Source: Pelargonium cotyledonis
Taxonomy: Eukaryota; Streptophyta; Magnoliopsida; Geraniales; Geraniaceae
Direction of reading: 5' to 3'
DNA length: 20,856 bases
NCBI GenBank assembly: GCA_036897625.1
Contig: JAYMTA010001266.1
Coordinates: 1 to 20,856 of the forward strand
A model generated the notes under the pieces. The model saw only the letters and a program-made list of their open reading frames with translations. It was not told where the DNA came from and did no database searches. The stretch's first letter is position 1. Every line of letters starts with the position of its first letter. Positions 1 to 12,300 of this stretch are shown piece by piece. The translations under genes were made by a program, and so were the position numbers.

Positions 1-212
1 ATAATATAATATAAAATAATAAAAAGATATCCAAAAAAGGCACTATTCTTCATAATGAAATCCTAACAGTTATTAAAAATATATTTAAGCAATGTAAAGG
101 CAGTTTTCTTTAAATGTAAAAGGCAGTATGATCAAATGCTGCTATGGTATTTTAGTTGATATATGGAGACAGTACACCAGAATCCTTAGATCAAGTCATG
201 CAGCCAGCTTAC
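1..212 (-). other. XPO7: Start of intron 25 (continues off window)
   Basis: AT-rich sequence after the GTAAGC donor. No frame in it matches the remaining C-terminal part of the family, so the next exon must lie left of the window. Confidence 0.75.
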
Positions 213-341
213 TTTTGGAAATAAACCAGGGTGGTCCGCAATGCGTTGAGCAAGATTGAGAGCAGCTATTGAAGGGGTAGACTCCCCAACGGTAAGGTGG
301 TTAAAATAATATGATGCCAAATTATCCACAGCAGATGCACA
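213..341 (-). CDS. XPO7: Exportin-7 coding exon 25 (residues 916-958), last exon in window
   Basis: It encodes [20 protein letters not shown], then [20 protein letters not shown] and FPK. The family continues from a LFPEILKTLFEIVLFEDC-type sequence, so the GTAAGC donor at 212-207 must lead to further coding sequence (about 90 residues) left of base 1. No exon is seen in 1-206. Confidence 0.92.
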
Positions 342-3300
342 CTGCAATACATATGTAATATTTTAGCATTGGAAGTAATGTATTATCCAACATAAATGAC
401 ATAATCAAAACACTTCAAAATAACTTGCTCATCAGCTGAAAACCAGCTGATGAAACACCAATATGATTTACAGAGAGTTATACAAACCAGAGATGAGATG
501 TTGGCGTTTGGTACTTTAAGGCCAGCTTCAAGCGATCTAGCAATATACATGAAGTAGCTTGTTTCCAAATTTAAAATGAAAACTAAATGGCTTTTCAATA
601 GAACCTCCAATAATGCAAAGTATGCTGCAGTGAGCTGTAAGAAGGAATTTTTAGAACGCAATACAGTAGAAACAACAAAGACAAGTGTTCAACGTTAAGT
701 GTGAAATGTCATATTGCAACTCAAATTTAAATATCTTCATTCTCTTTTTCACCTGATCACATCCACAAAACAATAGTATCACACAATGCAAGAGCACTTG
801 ATCGCGCGCGCGCACACACACACACACAAAGGGGACTGGTGGACAAGCAAATAAGAGGTAAGGGTTCAAAACTTTCAGAGATAGTAACTATGTTTTGATT
901 GAAGATATCTTGAATTCAAGACGCTTGCTTTACAATTGTATTATCTTGTGAGGCACAGAGGTAAGAGTTACAGCATATATTAGTGCATACTATTCAAATA
1001 TCTTGCTCAGACCACAAAGACTGAATCCAATTTGCCAAAATCCCAATACTACCCTAATTGAGTGTAAATAACCTATTTTTTCTTCTTTTTTCATTTCTCA
1101 TTCTAGTATACTTTTGTTGTACTTCAATTTCTCTCTCTCTTATATTTATATTTGGTAAAAGTATGCTTTAAAAGTTTTTCTTTTCAGGCTACTGGAGCAT
1201 GCAATCTTGTACCTGATAGTAGGTTTGCCGGTATGTGGCCTAGATGAACTGGAGAAAGAAGGCTGACTGCAGGAGAATACAGGTACTTAAAGTAGATATA
1301 GTGGTAACAGACATCCAACTAAATATGGTCAGAGTTGTACTAACTGCCGTTCTTTAAAACCTAAGAAAACTAGATTCTAGGCCATGATAGATTCTCACAT
1401 TAGAGTTGATGAAAAACAATTGGATTTAAGAGTTCCCAAGCAAGACCTGAGTGAACTCCTATGAAGATGTTGAGATGGATAACCATGCATGAAAGGTTGT
1501 AGGTGTGGTTGGAAAACTTAAAAGGAATATATTTCCATAATGTTGTCTCCAACTGAGGGATAAACAAAGTAGCAAACACCATTCTCAGATTTCAACTTAA
1601 AAGCATATAAACTGATCCAATGCCCACACGAGACACTCAAACTTTCATGAGATCATGGAAAATTATATAATAGATGGAAAAGGCGACATTGCTTGCTTAG
1701 GAGTGACAGAACAAATTTACTTACCTATACACCATCTTAAGAGTTTAGTAAATTATACAAGACTTAAATTTTTTAGAAGAATCCCTCATCATCAATGAAA
1801 AATCCACAAGACAAGGAAATGACATTATTAGTAATTAAAAAAAAAAGGAAAATCGATCTGCTATAAAGTGATGCAGAAAGGACATCTCAACATAAATTAA
1901 TATTTGACACTGCATGGAATAAGGAAGATTACCAGGACTAACAGATGAAATACTCAATAATTAGACACAGATTATATTTTGTATTGGAATGATTGGTATC
2001 ACATGAAAACCCCAAGCTCCTGAATAAACAAAACAAAAATCACTGAAAAAATGCAAGCAATGCAGGTCAGAACTTGTACCTTCCGATATGCCAGTAAATC
2101 TGCCAAAGGAATTGTGATTGCCATCTTCACAGCGATATCAAGAGCATCAACAAGAGCTCTATCACCATAAAGTTCAAACACGCCATAGTTGACATAGTTT
2201 CCAGAGAGTGCTGTAATACAAAAATAAACCATAGAGATGAAGTAGAAAGAACACCATTAAAACTTTTGTTCATTAAATTTAAATTGCATGATAGTATGGT
2301 TAACATACAGGTAACCGACTCTGCTTTAATATAATAACTTCAGACAACATAAATGTTTTACCGTTTTCCTAGTTATATATGTACATGTGGATTTTTCCTT
2401 TCTGCCTCTACTATATGCAATAAATACTAATGTAAGAAATCAATGTAGATGTGCTGAAGGGATCTTTGGCATTTAGTTGAACACAAACAATAAAAACACA
2501 CAATCACATACTTTCAAATCATGTATAGAAACAAGCTGAGAAATTAATACAAAGAATGAAGAGATGAGTACTGGAGAAAAAAACATTTATAAAAACAAGC
2601 TGAGAAATGGTCAGAAGAAAAAAAATCAACATTTTCCCTTCTGCTATTCAGCTTGCCATCTTGGGATGTAATTTTGCTCCACATTAGCAAGCGTTTTTTA
2701 AGCTTCACAATTAATCCTTGAAACTAGGGATGATAACTGGAAGTACTAAATTAAAAGAGAATTGATCACAAGGGATAAACCACCAGCACCAATTTCCGAG
2801 CACATGTACCCAGAAACTTATGGCAGAGTAAATAAACAGAACCAAGGTTGTTTTCATTTAGAAGTTCAAACAAACAAATTCATGTATGTATCAAACATCC
2901 AATGGATGTTTCACTTCCCTATGTTTACAAGGGCAACCAAGGAAGACTGTATTCCAAGATATAGACCTGACGGATTAAACATAGAAGTCCCAATAAAATA
3001 TTAAACTAATAAAGTACAACAGTCTAAACAAATTTACACACAACCACCCAACAAATCTAAAAACAGAGAAGAAATTAAACGTATACCTTTTGTAAGAATA
3101 CTCCAACAAATCCAAATTCCCTTGTACTTGAAGGCATACATATTTGCCCGATTGGGAAAAGACAAAACCCTTGCTCCATAAGACACAATCAGTTTGCTGA
3201 CTTCCCGGAAGAGCAATATTCCATTGGGAGATGATGGATCAAAGGTCAATCGTTGGGATTTGTTCAACACCAACTCAGCCATGAATTTCAACAAAGGGGT

Positions 3301-6300
3301 TGTTACCTGTATCATATTCTTGTATAAAATATTCATTTTACTGTGGTATGGGGAAAGTTAAATTTCTACACACTATTTTGAGATTATGAAACACGTCATA
3401 CTAAAATCACCAACAAGAAAATTGCATGAAATAGTTAACCAAACCCACTAATAGATAAACCGAGGACAGAGTTTAAATGTTACCCTTCATACAGCAAGCC
3501 AAAACTTTTTCAAAATGCAAATAGAAAGTTAGCTGACACATTCTTGTGTTTTTTGTGCAGGGACTTAAAATTTCATACAAAAAATATTTTATTTGCACAA
3601 GTTCAAGCACCTAATGATATCATCATAGGTACCATAAGATGATAAGATAACACGATTAAATTCTTAAATTCGAAACAACCGTTAAACTCTTCTATAAAAT
3701 GGAATTATACGTAAAATAACAGTTAGCACTTGCTCCCTGGATATCACAGCATGGAAGTGGGATGGCAGTTTGCCCCTTACCTCAGGAGTATCAGCCCAAT
3801 GTGCAACGCCTTTTAACAGAGCAGGCATGTGTGCTGGATATAACCAATCAAAAAGGAAAACATATGTTCTGCGACTGAATAAAAAGAAAAACCAGAGTAA
3901 GGAATAGTAACTGCAGATTCTGCAAATATTATGAAACATTGGAATAAAAATTAGCAACCTATTTGTCGCCATTGCTATCCCTCTGAGATCACGCATCAAA
4001 CCAATCAAAGCATATTTTACAACATCTGATCGGAACATAGCATCTGGAGTGCCTTCTAAATTGATGAAAACCTTGTGAAGCATAACCACCACCAATAAGT
4101 CATTAAGTTTTGTGAATAGATAATCTATTCCAATTTCAAGACACTACTAAGCTACAAATCAACATTTGTGCCATGCAAAAAACATGCATCGCTCCCTTTT
4201 CCCCCATCCTACTACATTACAAAATACTGAATTGCCACAAATTTGTGGGAAGTTCAAATTTGGCAAGCAACTTATGATATCTCAACAATTTCTGTATTAC
4301 AATATATAAAAACAATGGTTTAGTAACTAAAGTATAGTTTTAATACTGAAAATTCCCCCACTTGACTTTTTCACTTCCTTTTCTCTAAATTTCTTTTTAT
4401 GCATTACATTCATTTATCCTCATCTTCTTCAACTTATTCTATGCATCAAATGCTGGTCCCAGAGAATCAAGATCTACTGGCTCCTCTAAAAAATTAATAA
4501 AAAGAAACAATCCTTGAATGAGTTAAACTCCACATGGTATCAAGACATTCTCTACAAATTTTTGCTACAGCCTAGTCGGTTACTCTATTATATGACTTTA
4601 TAACATCCGTGAAGGTTACAAGTAGATGACATATAATCTATCATTTTGGGTTTTAACTTCTATCCTCTTCTTCAGAGCATTGATTGAATTTCATTTCTCC
4701 ACCCATACACCTTTTTTGCCACAAGGCACAATGCAGGAACATTAGGACACATGTGATTGTATTCCACTGCTAGGTCAAAAGATTATTAATTAACAAGTCC
4801 ACATCTATAATACCCCAGCTCAATAGCAGAAACTCAAGAACTTAGACTCACATTCTTACTTCTCTTCAAATTCATGCTTATCATCAGACTCCTATTAGGG
4901 AACTCAAAACGAGGAACTAAAAATAGAATATTCACAGCCCTCTTAGAAATTATATTCCATAATGAAAAAAATATAAGTCTTACTTCCAGTAAATATCCTA
5001 GCCTACGGTTTTAACTTTCGCATTTTTCAACTCAAAAACACCAATATTTTTCATTTTTATATAAATATATATAATTTTTGTCTTACTTGCAATGAAATGT
5101 ATAGAATTTTGTCCCAAAATGATGTCCACTTGAATTACCAATAATATCATTGAATTTAGTTATTTAGAACTACTTGAGTTTGTTACACTATACCCATATG
5201 GACCCTATAATGGAGAAAGCTCAATCATAAAAATAAAATAAAAAACTAATATATCCTTAATTTTCACAAAAATAGGAAAGTGGACACGAGTGATATATTT
5301 TTACTACAAAAAAATGTAGAAAGGATAGCATATATATAAGGCTAACAGTAGTGAAATATGTTAAACCATACCAGCAAAAGGCGGTCCATTGAATTCTTAA
5401 ACTTCATAAGGCTATCCTCCATGAAAATCAGGGAGCCAATTGTGTAATAAAATTTTGTTCTGCTACCAGAACATCTTTGGTCTTCGAGGAAAGGAAAGTG
5501 CTCCCTCTGAAATGGATAACAATATATACTTGCTAAGATATTTATAAAACTAGAAAATGAAAGTAAATTATGAATAGAAACTTTTCTTAAAAGTGGATAT
5601 TTACATTATGATGTGAAATTAAGAATTCAATGTTATCCAACTTCAATAGCAGCTTTCCTGTCATATATCTGCACAAAATGCATGCTAGTGTAAATATACA
5701 ATGGAGGGAATCTATTCAACAAATAAGAGAGAGGTCCAGTTATCAAATCCAGTAAGAGTACACTTACCCAGATGCCATTTCACCAAAAAGACTTAAGTTA
5801 TGGTCCATGACTTCTTCACACTGCACAAAGGTTTAAGTTATGATATAGACTGGATTCTTGAAACAGGAAGTAGCTGAAAATAAATTACGAATTAGTACCT
5901 CTGTATAAGACTTTAGATTTGTAACAATCTTTCCGACAATAACATTCAACAGAAGTAGATGATCATTAAGACCAAGAAGCTGAGACAGTCGTAAATATAG
6001 CTGCTGCAATAGAAGTAGAACCTAGTGTTGATCAAATTTCTGAAGAACAAACATGGTTAAAAGCAGTTTTGAATTCAGTTACATTTACCTTAGAAGAATG
6101 CATAGCCTGATCACCGATATAGGACTTCCTAAAATGCTGAAAGAAGGTGAGGATAGCACGATCAAGTCTCTGCTTGCTTATTTCACCATATCTCTGCAAG
6201 ATCCCAAGGATTAAGAGAGGGAGAGAGTATAAGGACAATCATTATCTAAGTTTAAGGAAAACTTTGATATAATTCAAATAAACCTAGATATTTACTCTCT

Positions 6301-9300
6301 TCTTAAGCAACCTAAGTATTAATTAGATTTAAGGTTAAGATGCATATTCAAAAAGCGATATTATGTGCAAGGAAAAAGAAATGGATAGCAAAAATCTTTC
6401 AGATAGCATTCAACTTTTCTTTGTCAACAATAAACAACTTCCTTAATTTAAGGTGTGTACTTGCAAAAAGATGTAAAAATAAATAAATAAAAGCATACAT
6501 CTAAAACTTAGTAACAACAAAAAAGAGCAAAAAGCCATGTACACAAGTACTGTTGGAATAAGACCGTAAAGAGTTATCAAGTGCAATAATGTAAAGAATA
6601 AGCATAACATGTTGGATCAAGCTGGATAAAGCCAACCCAATCCAAGGTTTTGGATGATTTTCTAAAAACGATATTTTCACCATCTCCATGACTATCCTTA
6701 ATAGTACTCAATTATGGTAATCAGCAATGAAATTTATAACCAACAAAAATTGAATCACACAACTTGTATAAGAATAAGCTACCAAATCAAGAAATGTGTA
6801 ATTTCCTTGAAAAATGTATCAGACGGACCACACAAGTGACATAAGACAAGAGATGTCACAGATTATATGATGATCTGGCTTCTTAATTAATTTCTAGGTT
6901 GGAGAAGCTGGAAAAAGAGTGATTAATTGAAGCTTGATGATCATGGCAGAAGTTCAGCCTCAGTTTAGAGTTTCAAGAGCATAATCAACAAATGAAGTTT
7001 CTCATTGAGCTTCGGTGGAAACTGGTGTGAAGTTTAATGATTATTCCGAATAGAGCTTCTAGAACAGCTTTACTTGAATACCTCTTATGCGACATCTCTG
7101 GATTGCAGCCCTTAATTACTTTTTTTTGTTGATTAACATAATCGAGTACTTCTAAGGATAGTGTTGGGAATAGTAAAAAACTTGGTTCTAGAAAATATTA
7201 TCCAAAACCTTGTTCCGGGTTGGGTTGATGTCCTTTTACTTGACTGAATGACATATTGCTTCCGTGAGGTCATAGGAAACAATCTCATCTCCTGGTTTCC
7301 GTGGTTGGTAAACAAGTTTTAGCAAAAATAATAGTGACTACATACTAGAAGATTAACAAGTTTTAACATGGATAGACCAATTCTCACTGGAAGCTATTGT
7401 AAGGTTTAATGGTCATTCTGAATAGAGCTTTTTGAGCGACTTTACAAGAATAAATCTTATGAAACATCTCTCAATTGCAGCCATTAATTACTTTTTTTTT
7501 CAGGCGTAAAACAAAATCATAGTGATGAGTAGCAGGAACAGCACACTACTATATACATCAAACGAGCAAAATAGAAAGTGGCAATGGATAATATTTAATA
7601 ATTTTAATGTGTTGATGGTGTATAAAAAAATCATAACATTAAACACACAAAAAGGAACTGTTTTTGGTTGGGTATGTGTAAATGTATAAACAACTCAAGA
7701 TAGTTCTACTAAGAAACTGATATTTCAAGTAAAATGGAAAGGTGTCGTAAAAAAAGTAGCATCATCTTGATGATTACCTGACTGTATAATCCACTGTCAG
7801 TAACACTTATCAATTGAAAAACGCGTGCTGAGAGTTCAGCATCAAGTATCTCTTGCGATTCCCCACTGCAAGAGAGAAACAAAGCATGATCAGATGAGAG
7901 CCACATTATCCTCAGATGTCTATGGTGGTAATCAGGAATAGTTTCACCTAGAACCAATAGTTTGCTTTGTCTTAAGAATAGCAGCAATGATATGAACCAT
8001 CCAAGCGAGTTTTGCTTCAGCAATACAAAGGTCATTGCTATTTGCAAATCGTGATACATTTGCTCCTTCCTGTATGAAGCATAATAAAATGCTAGTCAGG
8101 TCAGAATCATCATAGAAATTTTTGGAACTATCTTAATGAATACAAGCATTTCTGAAAAGCATACAAGACCATACCATATATGTCTGCAGAACAGGCTCCA
8201 AAGTCTTCATAATATATGGACTACAAGTTTCATACTGCAGCTCAAAAAATCAAACGAAGTTGAATGGAAATGCCTTCTTTCTAACAGGTATGTAATTATA
8301 TGTTACTCCCTCCATCCTAAAATGAGTGTCTTTTTTCCCATTTAGAATGTTAGTAATTCAAGAACTACCAATAATATCTCTACAATAAGTTATAACTGAT
8401 TGAGTTTGTTACAACAAATTCACATGGGGCACATAGGGAAATGCCCAACACTAACTCGCCTCTCCTTGATTTTTCCAAAAGAGGAATACAAGAGATATCT
8501 TGGGACAAAGCGAGTAACATTTAACGTAGATATAGTATATCATTGAAAATTCTTAGACCTGCGATCTGCAAAGATTGGGAAAGAACTCAAGCTGATCTTG
8601 GAGAAGTTCCACATTGTCAAGAGGATTTTCTAAGAGTTCGTCCGCTAACTCAAACTGCATAAAAATAAATAAATAAATAAGAGTAAATAATTTATTCATT
8701 TGCAGGATGATAATACATAAAATGGTCAGCTAAAATGCTATCTCACCTGCACAGCATCAAATCTTGAAGAAACAAAACCTTCAATGATCTTTGGCACATA
8801 TTCATCGATCAGGATAGGTTTGTCACTCTTCATATATGGTATGGATGTCACCAATCTTGACCACAGTCCCAGAAGATAATAAACACTGCTGCTGGCCCAC
8901 TGGTTAAAACATGTTGGATTGACAAGAGAAACGTAAATGAAAATTATATTTTTTTAAATGAACAATCTTTATTGCATAACTGCTTGGACAATAAATCCCA
9001 AACTAACCTGCCAAGACTGCAGAGACTTCAATGTAAACTCTGCTACTAAACGTATCCACTCACTATAGCCTTCAACATTAACAAGCTCTGATAACTGTAC
9101 CATTAGTTATTCATAAGAGAAATGGTCAGTGTCATCAGGCTAAGCAAGACAATTTGCCTCACTGATAAAAGAAGAAAAAAAGGAACTATATAACACATAT
9201 ATGTCAATTAACTTGGATATCAGCAAACATAAGAAAGAATAATGCCAAATATTCTATGACACATCTAAAAATTGGGGTTACAACAATAATGAAAGATGAA

Positions 9301-12300
9301 AATCATATAACTACTGACAAGATATGAAAGCACAAATTTCCATATTTAAGAAAAATGAAAACCACGCTGAAGAGAAGGAATATAGATTTAAAGATCATAA
9401 AGAAAATGATAAGAAACAGGATGATCACAATATATATAATACATAATGAAGCATTCTATTCAGACCATACTTAAGAAATTCAATTGCAGTAATTGAGGCA
9501 GGAAAAAAAAAATCATTTGGAACCTACTCTAACTGAACATCATATTTTCATATATACCCCCTGTAGAAATCCAAACCAGCATCACAGCAACAAAGAATTC
9601 TAAAAGAACAATCTGTTATTTATATTTGCATTTCTTTAATAGAAGACCGCCTTGAACGCATGTGATCTTATTTATTCACTTGATTGGCTTCCTCCAAATA
9701 GGATAAGCAGAATAATTTGCATAGAGATCTTTGTGAGTAACAAATAACATAGTTTACATGGAAATGATGACGAAGGGGGCAGGTTTAACCACAGACAGCA
9801 GATAAGCAGATATAAAAACATGTGATTTAGCAAGAGACGGTACATCACCTGATAATTCACTTTAAGGCGCCCAAGAAGACAACAATATACATGATAATTA
9901 TCATGATCAGCAAGACCTGTCTCCCAAGCAAAAAAAAAATAAAAAGCAAATTCCATGAAGTTGGAATAAGAATGAATATCAAGCCTATAAAATTCAAATA
10001 AGGCACCAAATGATGATACTGCAGAAAGCTATATGAATAGGGTGGTAACAAACTATCAGAACAAATAAAAAGCTCCAAGCGAATCTGTTAATTAAATTAA
10101 AACCTTAAAGAGATCGTTGAATTACTCCAACCCAAAGGCTTAAACTTATAGGTGGAGATAGAGATGGCAATTTAGGCCACAACACGCAACCCGACACAAT
10201 CACAACACAATTTAAGTGTGTTTGCGCTCAGCATATTTAAAATCAAGTTAGAGAATCCAACAAGACTAATAAGTGTGTCGTATTCATGATGGACCTATGA
10301 AACGCACACAACACATTTACACGATTATAAGCATATAATATGTCTCCCCTTTATAATTTCTTTTCATCTCATCTCCTTTTCTCACTCACAACCCTATACC
10401 TATTGTCCAAATTATTGCGTCGAAGGTAAGAGAGTGAAAGAAGGATATGAGAGCAGCATCTAATGCATGTAAACTATGGCTAAAAATGGAAGTTCTCATT
10501 ATCGGCCAAAATGCGGTTAGTACATTCTAATTTCTAAACGAGCCCACAATCAATTCTCATCGCTCCGTTATAACCTACATCCTCATGGGCCAGTCTGAAA
10601 TCGTTTTCTTCTTAGGAATCTTTCCATCTTTAGGCAATATTAGTATTTGAGTAGTTTTAGAATAGACTATTAGTGTTGGGGTGAGTTTAGAATATTGAAA
10701 TTGATTTATAGAAAAGAAAAAAAACGCAATTTCTTATCATGATCTTGTGGACGTGAACACAACTTATCAAAATGAATTGACAAAACTCTAGGTGGAGGGC
10801 CTAATTGTTTAACAAGAAGTCAAAATTCCATACAATTTCAACGTAGAATACTTAAACATTCTCTCTCACATGCTTACACGCAAGTAGGGAGGCAACAACA
10901 ATGAGCCCACCAAACCAACTCTAATATCATGTTAAGCTTTCAATCCAAACGCTTAAGCTAACAGGTGAAGAGTCCAACCTGCTACATCAGGTGATCTCAA
11001 GCTACACACACTATCATTGTGGGATACTTCAACAAAGATGAAACTTTCAGGACAAAGATAACTGTTATGGGTTGGGAATACAATAATTCTGAAAAGGTGA
11101 GGATACTTTAGATGTATTCTATATTCTCTGCATGTACCCTACGAAACATATAAAGAAGAAGGCCTACCGTAATAGGTTATGAGTTATGACTTCATACATA
11201 TGCAGCATATTATCTTCCTCACTTTTATAACAGTAATATTATATGCTAAGACATCAAGCCAGGTAATACAGCAACAGTATTGCAGATCCTGACCTTTCAT
11301 TGCTCTTAGTGCCTGTTTTATTGAATACAATGAAGATTACGGGGTGGGTGGGTGTAAATCATAACAATCTCTATTCCACAGTGTACATGTTTAACCAAAG
11401 TACAGACTGCATCATAGATTCATAGCTAAATAGATGTAGTGAAGAGGAAAAAAAATTATTTTGATAATGTAACTACAAGTCATTTTAAAACTACAGAATG
11501 CACATAAAGGTCAAAGTTACATATCTCACCATATCTCAATCACTCGGACTTAAAAGGAAAGTATCGCAAATTTGCATTATTCAAGGGATGAACTACCTTA
11601 AGGGCCAAGCAGGGAAACTTACAAATCTTAAGAAGGAAGGACAGTCTAATTGCTGAAGTTACAAATAACCAAAAGTCCTTAAGTTTAGTTAATGCAAATT
11701 TCTATTCTTACAAACGGAAAATCTTAGCAATCTACCCCAAATAAAGGTAATCTAATTAATATACACACTAACACTGTTCAACTGAAATCGACAACAAACA
11801 CGTGTTACATGTTGGTTTTCTTCATATGAGTAAGACCAAACTATGTTGCAATTGCCATGCTTTGCCAAACATAGCAACTGAGTTATTAAATTTAAGAAGG
11901 AAAGAAAACAAACAAATCATAACAATCAAAGTTTATTATATGCAAGCAAAAGAATTATTGTTGTAACATCATAAGTTCAACAAGGAGTATGAGAGTCTCT
12001 TTTTACATATGAACCACACTTACCCTAAGAAAAAAATATCATAAAAAGACCAAATGAAACTGAGGGGGTGCTCATCATGTGAATGTTGTTAAATTTCAAT
12101 ATTGGGCTACACATAATGGTTTAGGCTTCCACTACTAAAAGGTCATTAGTAGGGTTTGGCTTCCACCAATATATTTAAGTCATTCTCTTTATACTTTTCC
12201 AATGTGGAACAATTACCCACTTCAACACATGTTTTGTGAAAACTAGTGAATCCCTTCAGCACTTCCAAAAACAATGATTATTGCGGATTAGTAGATATCA

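Larger units (their letters stand above)
6194..7777 (-). other. XPO7: Intron 14 (1,584 nt) with internal duplication
   Basis: It lies between exons 14 and 15, which join directly at YSQ / RYGEI. The 6194-6840 part is featureless AT-rich DNA. The 6850-7500 part is less AT-rich and contains an imperfect direct repeat (separate entry). No coding similarity is recognised. Confidence 0.7.

Noticed and set aside
1-212. Terminal coding exon of the exportin gene
   Set aside because: No frame in this stretch matches the expected C-terminal family sequence; it reads as intron.
2762-3004. Plus-strand 80-codon frame
   Set aside because: It lies wholly in intron 22, has no recognisable similarity, and AT-rich DNA gives such frames by chance.
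4520-4560. LTR primer-binding-site-like word TGGTATCAAGAC in intron 19
   Set aside because: No LTR-like sequence borders it and the match is partial.
8136-8345. Plus-strand 69-codon frame
   Set aside because: It spans antisense exon 12 and the edge of the MITE; composition only.
10170-10330. CACAACACG-rich stretch as a CRISPR-like or tandem array
   Set aside because: The words are irregular, with no constant repeat or spacer length; more like a dispersed plant repeat fragment.
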